The notes beneath the pieces were generated by a model. The model ran no database searches, was not told the DNA's origin, and worked only from the letters and a program-made list of their open reading frames with translations. A stretch of 64,000 nucleotides of DNA from positions 21,584-85,583 of the forward strand of contig VRVR01000036.1 of the NCBI GenBank assembly GCA_009859145.1. Direction: 5' to 3'. The DNA comes from Andalucia godoyi (taxonomy: Eukaryota; Discoba; Jakobea; Jakobida; Andaluciidae). Position numbers and translations under genes: made by a program. Shown piece by piece: positions 28,313 to 37,398 of this stretch; positions within the stretch are counted from its first letter, which is position 1; every line of letters starts with the position of its first letter.

Positions 28313-31300
28313 TTACTCGCGGGAGCGGACGCGCTTTGCTTTCCGTTGCACATCCTTCTTCCGATTCTTCTTCATCTTGGAAGCGGTGTGACGAGCAGGA
28401 TCCGCCACTGCCATTTCGGCCAACTCGCGTTTTCTTGACATCCGCTTTTCCGTGACCTCGGTTCGCGCAGTTTTGTACCAGTCCCACCACGTTTTGTCGT
28501 CGAGCTTCGTGGAAATCACCGACTTGGCCATTTCAATGAATTCGGAAAGAGACTCCTTGGCTGCAGTACTGATCTCTGTGTCGTCCTTGTCCGACACAAT
28601 GACAACAGACGGCAGCATGGTACGAACCCAAGTCATGTCGCTTGCGACATGCAGGAGAGCTGCCAACACTCGGCACCCATACAAAATATGTTCGCTGCGC
28701 ACAAATGGCTGTCTCCAGATATGGGATAGCGTGGAGAAACACGTGGTCCACTCCGCACTGTCCTGCTCCACAAGCTGCAGGAGCCCGATCACATTGCGAA
28801 TGGACTGTGGGGAACCATGAGCACTGTCATCTGCCTTTTCAAACAAGAACGCAGCGGCTTCTCGAGACACCACAGGAGAAAACACTGCAGAGTACTTTTT
28901 GGAAAGGATAAACCCGATCACCCGGTGTGTCTGATCCGCGACATCGGGGTGCTCGTGCATCAGCGAGCTGCACAGGAATCGAGAGAGCGCTGGAGTCTTG
29001 GCAATTTGCGACATTGTAGAGGCGGAAGCCGACGTGAAAACCTTCTCCAGCGCCCACAGACAAGAAACAACCACCGGAGTTGAATCTGAAAGAAACGCGG
29101 AATTCAGAGAGGCGATCACCTGCTTGAGAATTGCGTAATTGGCGCTGACTGTCGACGCCCAAACCAACGTGGCAGGCCACGACGTCGATGAATGATCGAG
29201 CAAGGAAGCCAAATCTTTCTCAATCAGAAGTTTGGGTGCTTTTTCTGCAATCAGACGCCCAACAGAAGCATAGCTGTTTTCCCGAAATGACGACGTTTCC
29301 TCGACTTTCACAGACGTCCATTTGACATAGCCAGCAAGGACAGAGTGCCAAGGGATGTCTTCGACAGAAGACGCCTTCTCAATCACAAGTGCAAGGAGAG
29401 AAGGGACTTCGGGCGTCCGATCGTCCAGGCCACCCAGAACGAGCGTTTCCAAAGCAGCCTTCAGCTTTCCTTTCGGGAGCGGGAGTTCGATGAGAGCATG
29501 GTAAGCGGCTCTTGAGCATTCACGACCGACTTCTTTGGGAGTCGACGGGTTCACGAGGCGCTCGATCAGATCTTCGAGGATCCTCAAAACTCCAGAATGA
29601 GCGACTTTCAACGAAATCAAAGCACGATACAAACTCAGAGACTCCGTTGAGGGCAGATTAATGCGGACTAGCCCGATGAGTCTCTCGTCCAACTCAACGT
29701 GCTCAGAACACTTGCGAATCAACATGGCGAGAGACCCCATCGCCTCGTGTTTGACAAACAACCTTTGGAGCTTGTTCACTTGCGAAGATGACAATGGAAT
29801 GTTCTTGTCAACAAGATGAGACAAACAACGAAGGGACTCGGGAGATTGCACGGACAGGTTCAGCAAGAGCGGGAGGAACCCATACACCAAGGCGGCATCC
29901 AGCGGACAAGAGTGCAACAGCCCGTCCAGGAGCGAGACACCAAACTCCAACACAATTCCCTGCATGTTCGAGTTCGTTGTCATGGAAGACACGGCACCCT
30001 TCTGGAAAAGAGCACCGGGATCCATTTCCACCAGCCACACGTTTTGTTTTTCCAGCTTGGAGCGCAGATCTCCATGCGGCAGCGTTTGCATACCATTCTG
30101 CAAAATGACCCCATACACCCACGTGACTGCTCCTTTTCTTTCCGCGATGTCGGACGTCTTGCGAACGATTTCCACAATTCGCGATTGAACAGCCTGCAGA
30201 CCGTCACGTAAACGGTTTTCCATGGATGACACAAATGAAACTGCCAGCATCCGCTCAAAGACCATTCTCGATTGCTCTGTGGTCAATACGCAATTCTGCA
30301 GAAACTTCTGAAAACAAACTTTTGGTGCATCCATTGCGGCCTCATGAACGTCAACAAGCTTTCTCTGCTCTTCGAGCATGCGTTTGTTTGCATAATCGTC
30401 AATGCATATGTCCAGCAGCGTCTCTGAAAACTGAACGCAGCCCTTTTCAATCGCTTGCAGCAACGAAAAGGATCGGCAATGTGCGATGTACCCCATGGAC
30501 GGCAGCTTTTGCAGGCCACGCAGAAACGAAACATCCGATCCGCACAATGACACACATGACACGATCTTTGCATACAGTGCGTCACGGGCAGACTGGGAAC
30601 GGTTTCGCAATGCTCCTGTGAGTGTCGTAAAAAACCAATCAAACTCGGAACCGTCCTTTTGCAGGTAATTCAACAAATGACACAGAGGAAGACACAGTAC
30701 TGCAGCATACTTGCCAAACAGCGTCCGAATCCGTGGCCATGATTTTTCGGCAAGAGCTCGGATGGAGGGATCAGCGTGCTGGGGAAAACAGGAAACCAGA
30801 GCAGACAGCACATGCTCTTGCCCTTCAAAGGTACTGTCTTCTGCTTCGGAAATCTTTTCCAGCTTGGACAACGACGAAAACAAAGATTTCGAGATCACTT
30901 TGGAGCGTACATTTAGAAACACCGCAGAGGCAGTGGCGGACACTTTGGAAATCCAGTGGGTCTTCTTGGCACCCGCGCAATCCAAAAGCAGCCGCACGGA
31001 TAATGGAAAGATGACTTTTTGGATAACATCCTCCGGGAACTCCTTCAAGGACAGATCCAAAAACGCTTCAACGCGAGATGCCAACGATGCAGTATTAATT
31101 GCATGAAACCACCGAATTCCGGTAAGAGCGTGAGAGACTCTCAGTGCATATCTGGATCCACTGTCGTCAAATATCAATCGTCCGCACATCGACATCAATG
31201 TCTCGCGAGAATAGCTTCTTCCCTTCACGGATCGAAGCATGGAATCTGAAAGCAGCGAACGGGCATCCACAAGCGGATATGTCTCAAAATCCTTGGACTT

Positions 31301-34300
31301 CTCGATACAGGATGAAAATGTGAATTCCGCGTGGGCCAGCCAACACGGTGACAGGCACAAGCATGCATCGACTTTGTCGGTGTTCTGAAAGAAAGCTTGA
31401 AGGGGATCCATTCGCACATCATGAAGAGACAGGAGAATCGAGAATTCCGGTATTTGGAGGGAAAACGTCTGAATGCAGCGACGACGGATGTCAATGTCAA
31501 GCATGGTACGCAAGACTTTAGCAATTGAACATTCGTATTTTTCAAAAATTGCAGATGGAAATCGCTCAGAAAGATCCAAAAAACAGGAGAGAGAACCAGC
31601 GAATCGCAAGAAAGAGTTAAGAGACTGGCAAAGCCCGAGGACGTGATCCAACCTCAGGTCAGCATGCTTCGATATGTGGGAGATCAAGTCGAGGAACAGA
31701 GAGCGATCCGTCAGACTTACGAGAAGACGATTCACAATCAGATCCACATATTCAGAAGTAAGACTCAGTTTGGAAATGTAGTCTGACATGAGCTCAGCCA
31801 AAGCACGATAGTCCGAGAAATGAAGGTGGACAATCGGAATCATGTCAATAAGAAGTCGCAGAATGCGCTCCTCGCTGCAAAACACAGAAGGAAATTCTGA
31901 CAACACACTGAACACTTCAGGAGATTGGTCCTTGCTTCCGTCATGGGCAGAGTATGTCTCAGAAAATCGGGGAAGTCCCACCATATGTTGCAAAACGCGA
32001 TCCCTCAGAAGAGCAATCACATCGATCTTGGACAGCAATGAGGGGGTCTTGTTATTCACCAAGGCAACAGCCCGCAGACACCCTTTCATGTCCAGCTGCA
32101 ACGAAAGCAATAGAAGCTTCTCCCAGTCATCCTCCAACAAGTGCACAGACTCCTCCTTGGAGATGTCAACAAGATGATTGACAAAGCCAACTTTTTGCCT
32201 GTCTCGTTCAATGTGCAACATCTTTGCAACGAGAATAGAAGACAGCGAAGTTGGAGAAAACTTGGCGTATGTTCGAATGACAGACAGCTTCAATTTAGAA
32301 TTGGACGGATGGGAGAATTTGTTCCACAACAAGGAGCCACACACGCGCAAGATGACATCATCCGACTCAATAGCGTGGACGGGTAACAATAAAAGTTCCT
32401 CGCGGCCGTCTTCCAGAGTGCCAAAGAACAAGTCGCGATATGGCTTCAGTTTCTTCGCATAAGCAACAAACAGGCACTCTAGGGCTTCCTTTGCGAGAGA
32501 CTGATTCTCCAAAGCTGCAAAAAAGAAGGGATGCCCTTCTAAATGCTTCATATGGGTCAGAAGTGACAGTAAATCGCGCTGAACAACGGTCGGTATTCCG
32601 GTATCGCTCTCAGTCAAAAAGTGAATAATCTGCCGTTTGTGCACAAACGATTGATCGATGCAATCCTGATGAGACATCGCCATCAACAACACTTTCGACA
32701 AATGCTTGGTCACTTCTACAACCGAAAAAGCAAACTTTTCAGCAAAGAATGACCAAGACGACTCCCAAAACGCATCCGTCTTTCCTGCTATCGCAGCAAT
32801 GCAGACAGACAGTGGAACGGCCATGGTGGACAGCGGGACAAGACTCGCACCCAAAAATGCCCGGAGTACGCACTCAGAGTGTCTGCCGTCTGATGAAATC
32901 AGCGAGGGAACGAATGGTGTCCATTTTTGAATAACCAGCGGTCGCTGTCTCGAGGCGACAAACGCTTGTGATGAGTCGAAAACAGAGGTTACTTCAGAGA
33001 GATCCGTCCAAAACGAGGTGTTCCGGTCGTCACAGGCAGAGATGAGTTCGCAAGACAACGATCGAACATCTGCGTCTACAGAACAAAGATTCTCACAAAT
33101 AGCAGAATAGAGATCGGACGCGATTGCGGTGAAAGAGAGCGTAGAATTCTGGATCACAGTGGCCACGCCTCGCAACAGCGCGGCAGAGCTCGGATACTTG
33201 CAGATGTACGTCAAAACATGGGACGGTGACAAATCAAACAGCAAAGAATGAGAGTCCAAGTTGACGACCGCAGAGATTGCATTCCCAAGTTGGTCTTCAC
33301 TGAGATCTCGTCGGAGTAGTTCCTGAACAAGTTTTGAAAATGGCTTGTGTTCCCTGAGGGACAATCGAGGAAGAAGACCAAGAAATGGAATCAAGTCATC
33401 AGCAGTTGCCACAGAGAGTTTGATGGGCAGTCCGACGACAGTGCCTTCAAATGCTGACCAGTGCTCCAGAAACACTGACTGATGATGAGCATAAAGTTCC
33501 AGGGCGAAATCCCGAGACGAACGAAGTTTCTCTGGAACAAATCCCAAATACGCAGCAATCCTGGATGCCACGGGCAATGGCAATGTATCTGCAACGACCT
33601 CGAAGAACTCTGGACAGACTGTGCGTTCGTCCACAGAGGCACTCCATTCGTGGACGATCCGCTCATCCCAGGCTTTTCTGAAAATGGAGCGTTTCAAAAG
33701 AACCGCCAACAACTTGAACATTGATTGGATCACCAATTGCTGAAGCAGAGGCATTACGCCCTCTTCCTCATGGCTAATCTCCTCCATCAAAACCACACAA
33801 ACCTTCTCAGCTTCGGGAAACGGCATGTCCATCCAGATTGAAAACAGCGTTCGAAATTTGCTGTGTACTCTCCCTTGCACCCCGATCATCCCGTACGCAA
33901 CCATCAGCGGAAATGCTTCTCCGAGGCCCAACTCCCTGACCAGCGACAATTTCGATGGTTCCAGTTGCACAAAGAACGAGCGAAAAGCCTTTGCTGCAAG
34001 AACCTGTAATCGCTCCACAGCATCCGACGCCCAATACTTGAGCAGTTTGGACAGCAAGCTCTTCAGCGTATCCACTGTCATTTTTTTTCGAATGCACACG
34101 CTTAGGAGAACCTGCGATGTCTGCAAAACAGCTTCGCACAAGTCCAGAAAATCAGTAAGGCCCGAAAAATCAATTGTGGAATATCGAGTGACGAGCGATG
34201 ACCACGGATCCAACTCCATCTCATTTTCCATCTCAAAGATAAATACTCTAAACGCGCTCAGTATGCTGTTTAGCGACGTGTGCTTCTCCACAACCGCCTT

Positions 34301-34588
34301 TTCGACAAATGACAAGAAATGATCGATCAGTTTTGGCAACACGAACTTCATCGCATCTTTGTCGCGCGACACAAACCGAACTGGACGCGCAAACGACACG
34401 TACAGCGGAGCCAAGTCCAGGTCCTCCAGCCGTTCTAACTCATCAAACAAGCTCTGCGATGCAACCGTGATTTTGCGCGACAATGCCGGATTCGTCGCTT
34501 TTGTCGCCTCCGACAACGTCCTATGCACATACCGATTTGCTTCTCGAGAAGACGCAAACTCGGGATTGAACTGCGTAAGCGGATCCAT
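28313..34588 (-). CDS. UTP20: UTP20-like U3 snoRNP / SSU processome protein
   Basis: The ATG at 34588 gives 2091 residues; a TTG eight codons upstream is rejected. The protein is almost entirely alpha-helical with HEAT-like repeats and no other domain. The N-terminus resembles the UTP20 (DRIM) N-terminal region, including a helix 'VLAAKAFRSFFVQLEP' in the place of UTP20's 'rRFAAESFAFLLRKL'. The C-terminus ends with the lysine-rich pattern RKRELAEMAVADPARHTASK...KKNRKK typical of UTP20 (RKR...AVTNP..AAKKK.KKH..K). UTP20 is a giant scaffold of the 90S pre-ribosome needed for 18S rRNA processing in the nucleolus. This one is shorter than the human protein of about 2785 residues. UTP10/HEATR1 is the main alternative, but the C-terminal motif favours UTP20. 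Confidence 0.7.
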   Translation of the reverse strand: MDPLTQFNPEFASSREANRYVHRTLSEATKATNPALSRKITVASQSLFDELERLEDLDLAPLYVSFARPVRFVSRDKDAMKFVLPKLIDHFLSFVEKAVVEKHTSLNSILSAFRVFIFEMENEMELDPWSSLVTRYSTIDFSGLTDFLDLCEAVLQTSQVLLSVCIRKKMTVDTLKSLLSKLLKYWASDAVERLQVLAAKAFRSFFVQLEPSKLSLVRELGLGEAFPLMVAYGMIGVQGRVHSKFRTLFSIWMDMPFPEAEKVCVVLMEEISHEEEGVMPLLQQLVIQSMFKLLAVLLKRSIFRKAWDERIVHEWSASVDERTVCPEFFEVVADTLPLPVASRIAAYLGFVPEKLRSSRDFALELYAHHQSVFLEHWSAFEGTVVGLPIKLSVATADDLIPFLGLLPRLSLREHKPFSKLVQELLRRDLSEDQLGNAISAVVNLDSHSLLFDLSPSHVLTYICKYPSSAALLRGVATVIQNSTLSFTAIASDLYSAICENLCSVDADVRSLSCELISACDDRNTSFWTDLSEVTSVFDSSQAFVASRQRPLVIQKWTPFVPSLISSDGRHSECVLRAFLGASLVPLSTMAVPLSVCIAAIAGKTDAFWESSWSFFAEKFAFSVVEVTKHLSKVLLMAMSHQDCIDQSFVHKRQIIHFLTESDTGIPTVVQRDLLSLLTHMKHLEGHPFFFAALENQSLAKEALECLFVAYAKKLKPYRDLFFGTLEDGREELLLLPVHAIESDDVILRVCGSLLWNKFSHPSNSKLKLSVIRTYAKFSPTSLSSILVAKMLHIERDRQKVGFVNHLVDISKEESVHLLEDDWEKLLLLSLQLDMKGCLRAVALVNNKTPSLLSKIDVIALLRDRVLQHMVGLPRFSETYSAHDGSKDQSPEVFSVLSEFPSVFCSEERILRLLIDMIPIVHLHFSDYRALAELMSDYISKLSLTSEYVDLIVNRLLVSLTDRSLFLDLISHISKHADLRLDHVLGLCQSLNSFLRFAGSLSCFLDLSERFPSAIFEKYECSIAKVLRTMLDIDIRRRCIQTFSLQIPEFSILLSLHDVRMDPLQAFFQNTDKVDACLCLSPCWLAHAEFTFSSCIEKSKDFETYPLVDARSLLSDSMLRSVKGRSYSRETLMSMCGRLIFDDSGSRYALRVSHALTGIRWFHAINTASLASRVEAFLDLSLKEFPEDVIQKVIFPLSVRLLLDCAGAKKTHWISKVSATASAVFLNVRSKVISKSLFSSLSKLEKISEAEDSTFEGQEHVLSALVSCFPQHADPSIRALAEKSWPRIRTLFGKYAAVLCLPLCHLLNYLQKDGSEFDWFFTTLTGALRNRSQSARDALYAKIVSCVSLCGSDVSFLRGLQKLPSMGYIAHCRSFSLLQAIEKGCVQFSETLLDICIDDYANKRMLEEQRKLVDVHEAAMDAPKVCFQKFLQNCVLTTEQSRMVFERMLAVSFVSSMENRLRDGLQAVQSRIVEIVRKTSDIAERKGAVTWVYGVILQNGMQTLPHGDLRSKLEKQNVWLVEMDPGALFQKGAVSSMTTNSNMQGIVLEFGVSLLDGLLHSCPLDAALVYGFLPLLLNLSVQSPESLRCLSHLVDKNIPLSSSQVNKLQRLFVKHEAMGSLAMLIRKCSEHVELDERLIGLVRINLPSTESLSLYRALISLKVAHSGVLRILEDLIERLVNPSTPKEVGRECSRAAYHALIELPLPKGKLKAALETLVLGGLDDRTPEVPSLLALVIEKASSVEDIPWHSVLAGYVKWTSVKVEETSSFRENSYASVGRLIAEKAPKLLIEKDLASLLDHSSTSWPATLVWASTVSANYAILKQVIASLNSAFLSDSTPVVVSCLWALEKVFTSASASTMSQIAKTPALSRFLCSSLMHEHPDVADQTHRVIGFILSKKYSAVFSPVVSREAAAFLFEKADDSAHGSPQSIRNVIGLLQLVEQDSAEWTTCFSTLSHIWRQPFVRSEHILYGCRVLAALLHVASDMTWVRTMLPSVVIVSDKDDTEISTAAKESLSEFIEMAKSVISTKLDDKTWWDWYKTARTEVTEKRMSRKRELAEMAVADPARHTASKMKKNRKKDVQRKAKRVRSRE

Positions 34589-34959
34589 GCTGCCTCCCAA
34601 ACGTACAACCAATCAAAAAAAGACTATACATCTAATTGAAGAAAAAGAATGATAATAATATTTTTTTTAAAACCAAAAACCATCCTGCTTGTTCGTGCTT
34701 GTCTGTTTGCTGCTCTTCCTTATTGTGCCGTCGATTCCTGTAGTTTGTAAAAAACCTCCTCCGTTCAAGAGCGAAACAGAATGGAAAGCACGGCAAGCGT
34801 CAATCGATGCAACCCCGAGTCTCCGGTCCCGCCCACCCACACACCTCTCACGCCTTGCGCCGACGTCCAAAATAACAACAACGCCGCTGTACGAGTGTGT
34901 TTCTCTTTTTGTGTTTGTTTGCTAAGTGTACTGTTTATTGTTTGATTGTTTGTTTGGTT

Positions 34960-35018
<59 letters not shown>

Positions 35019-35024
35019 GAAAAG
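34589..35024. promoter_or_regulatory. divergent promoter region with (TTG)n repeat
   Basis: The 436-bp region between the divergent UTP20 and CM1-protein starts contains a TTG trinucleotide array at about 34962-35019 that ends five bases before the CM1-protein ATG. In frame it would code for poly-Val without an ATG, so it is 5' UTR. The rest is AT-rich and gene-free. Confidence 0.65.
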
Positions 35025-37088
35025 ATGGCTGCTGTTCAGGATTCGTCGTTTCAGAATGATGATGATCGACGGGCGTCGTCGATCTTTGGGGCGTCGATGG
35101 CGTCGCCTGCAGCGGGGCGTGCGTTTTCAGTGCGTGAGCAGGAAGAGGAAGTTGAGAAGATGCGCAAGACGAACTTTGAGCTGAAGCTCCAGATTTACCA
35201 CTTGCAGAATGAGATTCAGGAGAGAGATGCGGTGCTTGTGAAGGCTCGTGCAGCAATCTCGAAACTGTCTGGTGCACAAGCGATGACAGACTCATCGGCG
35301 GCGGCGGCGCAGTCGGCGGCGATTGAGGAAGGGCTGAAACACCGCATTGAGGAGCTTGAGCGGCGGTTGGTGGATGCTGACGAGCGGTACAGAGGCCGCA
35401 CGGAAGAGTTGGTGGGGTCTCGCGAAACCATCCAGCGGCTGGAGCAGGCCATCGAGCGTCTGCGAGCGTCTGTGCATCAGACGGACGAGATTTCATCCGT
35501 GTCTGCGCGGCTTAGGGCGTGCGAAGACGAGTTGCGGAGGCGTGAGGAGATGATGCTCCAGAAGGACAGGTTCATTGCAGAGTGCCAGCGCAGGACATCC
35601 GAGCTGGAGCGTGCGTTGGAGGCTGTTCGTGGGGAGAAGAAGGCGCTGGAGAATGCAGAGGAGGCGCGAAGGACAGTTACAGAGCGGTCGGCTGGCGAAT
35701 GGAAGGACAAGCTTATGCTCGTCGAACAAGAGTACAATCAGCGACTGAGCTCTTTGCAACAAGAACTCGTTGGTCGGTTTGAAGACAAGGTGAAGTCACA
35801 GCGTACCGAGTACGAAGCCAAACTGCTGGTGATGGAAAGCCGATTGCGCGAGCAAGAGAGGCTCCACGATACCGCCTTGAATTCTGTGAAACAGGCGACT
35901 GCGTTTGAGATGAACCGGCTTCGTGAAGAGCACAACCGCGTTCTGCAGCAGTTGCATTCGGAGACGGCTCAGAAGCTTTCATGGACTCGCTCGGAAATCG
36001 AAAAGATGCGGACTGTTGCTTCCGAATTTGAGAGGACTCGTGGAGAGTTTGATAGTATGAAGGCAGAGGAAGACCGACTGCGTTCGGAGCTCGAGATTTC
36101 TCGATCCGTCGAGCGGGATCTTCGACTTGACTTGGACCGATTCAAGTCTGAGAATGATCGTTTGATGAGCCACGAGCGTGAATTCCGAACAGAAATTGAG
36201 CGATGCCGCTCAGAAATCGATCGGCTCCGTGCGATGGAACGAGAATTGCAAGACCGGCTTCGCGAAGAAGCAAGCAGCGTCGAAAAGCTCCAAAAGCGCG
36301 TAGACGAAGCGGAGGCGCGAGCGGTGAGATACTCCGAGTCGAATCGTCTGCTGATTATGGAGGTTGAAGAGAAACGGTCGTTGGCAGACAAGGTGAATTC
36401 CAAGTTTAATACTCTCCGAGGAGAGAACAGTCAGCTGAAGGAAGAGAACCGCCGATTGTCTGCACTCGCATCCCGGGCCGGCGACAGGACGGACGAGATT
36501 CGCCTTCTTTCAAGCACCTTGCATCAGATGCAGGAAAGTCAGCAAACAGTCATGCACGAACTGCATTCCAAAGTTTCTTCGTTGCATTCACAAGCTGTCC
36601 GGCTTACGGACTGGGCGCTGCGCTTGAACAGCAGCAACACAGCCTCTGCAAACTCGCAGCTTGATGCTCTTGAAGCACAGTGTCGATCTCTATACCGCTC
36701 GTCTTCCGAGCTGGCGTCTTCTCTGGCAGTGACAGATCGTGCACGGCATGAGGAGTTTGTTCAGGTTCGGGAATTGTTGCGATCACTGCTTGCGAATACA
36801 GCGTCCCCGATGCGGTCACACGCCACAGACTCTCTCTTCGTGGAACCATCGCCGCTGGCCTCGGGCGCTCCGAAGGACTTTTTGTTGGATGATCCGCTTG
36901 CTTCATCGGCAGGGCGCGACAACGTGACGCGGCGGTTGCAAGATAGCTTTGGAACTCCGGTGAGCGCAAGCATGGATGGTGTCTCTCATCCGTCCTATGA
37001 TATGAACACCAAGATTGACGAAGAACTCCGTCTGCTCAAGGACCGTCTGCACCATCTCTCTAACTCGCCTGCGCTGAAGGATTCTTGA
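35025..37088 (+). CDS. CM1-domain (centrosomin N-terminal) coiled-coil protein
   Basis: The ATG at 35025 gives 687 residues. Residues 34-65 match the centrosomin motif 1: FSVREQEEEVEKMRKTNF followed by ELKLQIYHLQNEI. The key pattern is KxNF.LKL.IY.L, as in CDK5RAP2, Cnn, Mto1, Pcp1 and Spc110. The rest to about residue 590 is charged heptad-repeat coiled coil (long EELERRL, DRLRSELEISR-type stretches), and the last 100 residues are Ser-rich and disordered. CM1 proteins recruit and activate the gamma-tubulin ring complex at microtubule-organising centres or basal bodies. The C-terminal CM2 domain is not evident. The N-terminal frame extension through the TTG repeat is not used. Confidence 0.75.
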   Translation: MAAVQDSSFQNDDDRRASSIFGASMASPAAGRAFSVREQEEEVEKMRKTNFELKLQIYHLQNEIQERDAVLVKARAAISKLSGAQAMTDSSAAAAQSAAIEEGLKHRIEELERRLVDADERYRGRTEELVGSRETIQRLEQAIERLRASVHQTDEISSVSARLRACEDELRRREEMMLQKDRFIAECQRRTSELERALEAVRGEKKALENAEEARRTVTERSAGEWKDKLMLVEQEYNQRLSSLQQELVGRFEDKVKSQRTEYEAKLLVMESRLREQERLHDTALNSVKQATAFEMNRLREEHNRVLQQLHSETAQKLSWTRSEIEKMRTVASEFERTRGEFDSMKAEEDRLRSELEISRSVERDLRLDLDRFKSENDRLMSHEREFRTEIERCRSEIDRLRAMERELQDRLREEASSVEKLQKRVDEAEARAVRYSESNRLLIMEVEEKRSLADKVNSKFNTLRGENSQLKEENRRLSALASRAGDRTDEIRLLSSTLHQMQESQQTVMHELHSKVSSLHSQAVRLTDWALRLNSSNTASANSQLDALEAQCRSLYRSSSELASSLAVTDRARHEEFVQVRELLRSLLANTASPMRSHATDSLFVEPSPLASGAPKDFLLDDPLASSAGRDNVTRRLQDSFGTPVSASMDGVSHPSYDMNTKIDEELRLLKDRLHHLSNSPALKDS

Positions 37089-37211
37089 TTTTCATGTGTA
37101 AATCAATCGTTATGTAACAATGCAAGATTTGGTATTTTTGCAACAATGAAACATTCGCGTGGTACGAGCAATTTTCGTTTTCTTTTTCATCATTACAACT
37201 AACCTAGTAGA

Positions 37212-37213
<2 letters not shown>

Positions 37214-37280
<67 letters not shown>
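37214..37280 (+). repeat. (GA)n microsatellite, about 66 bp
   Basis: An almost perfect GA array sits in the 310-bp gap (37089-37398) between the convergent 3' ends of the CM1 gene and the Ser/His-rich gene. No other feature is seen in that gap. Confidence 0.95.
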
Positions 37281-37283
<3 letters not shown>

Positions 37284-37398
37284 GGGACGGGATAGAAAAA
37301 CAAACAAGAGGTGCGAAAAATCGTGGATACGGTATTTTTGAGACAGCCAAGAACAGAACAGCAACAACAACCCCGGGAACATCCGCTCGGCAGAGACA

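Noticed and set aside
34926-35024. Poly-valine N-terminal extension of the CM1 protein
   Set aside because: It is the translation of the TTG/GTT microsatellite, has no ATG, and the CM1 protein has a good ATG directly after it.
37159-37341. Frame encoding a long Glu-Arg repeat
   Set aside because: It is the translation of the GA microsatellite.
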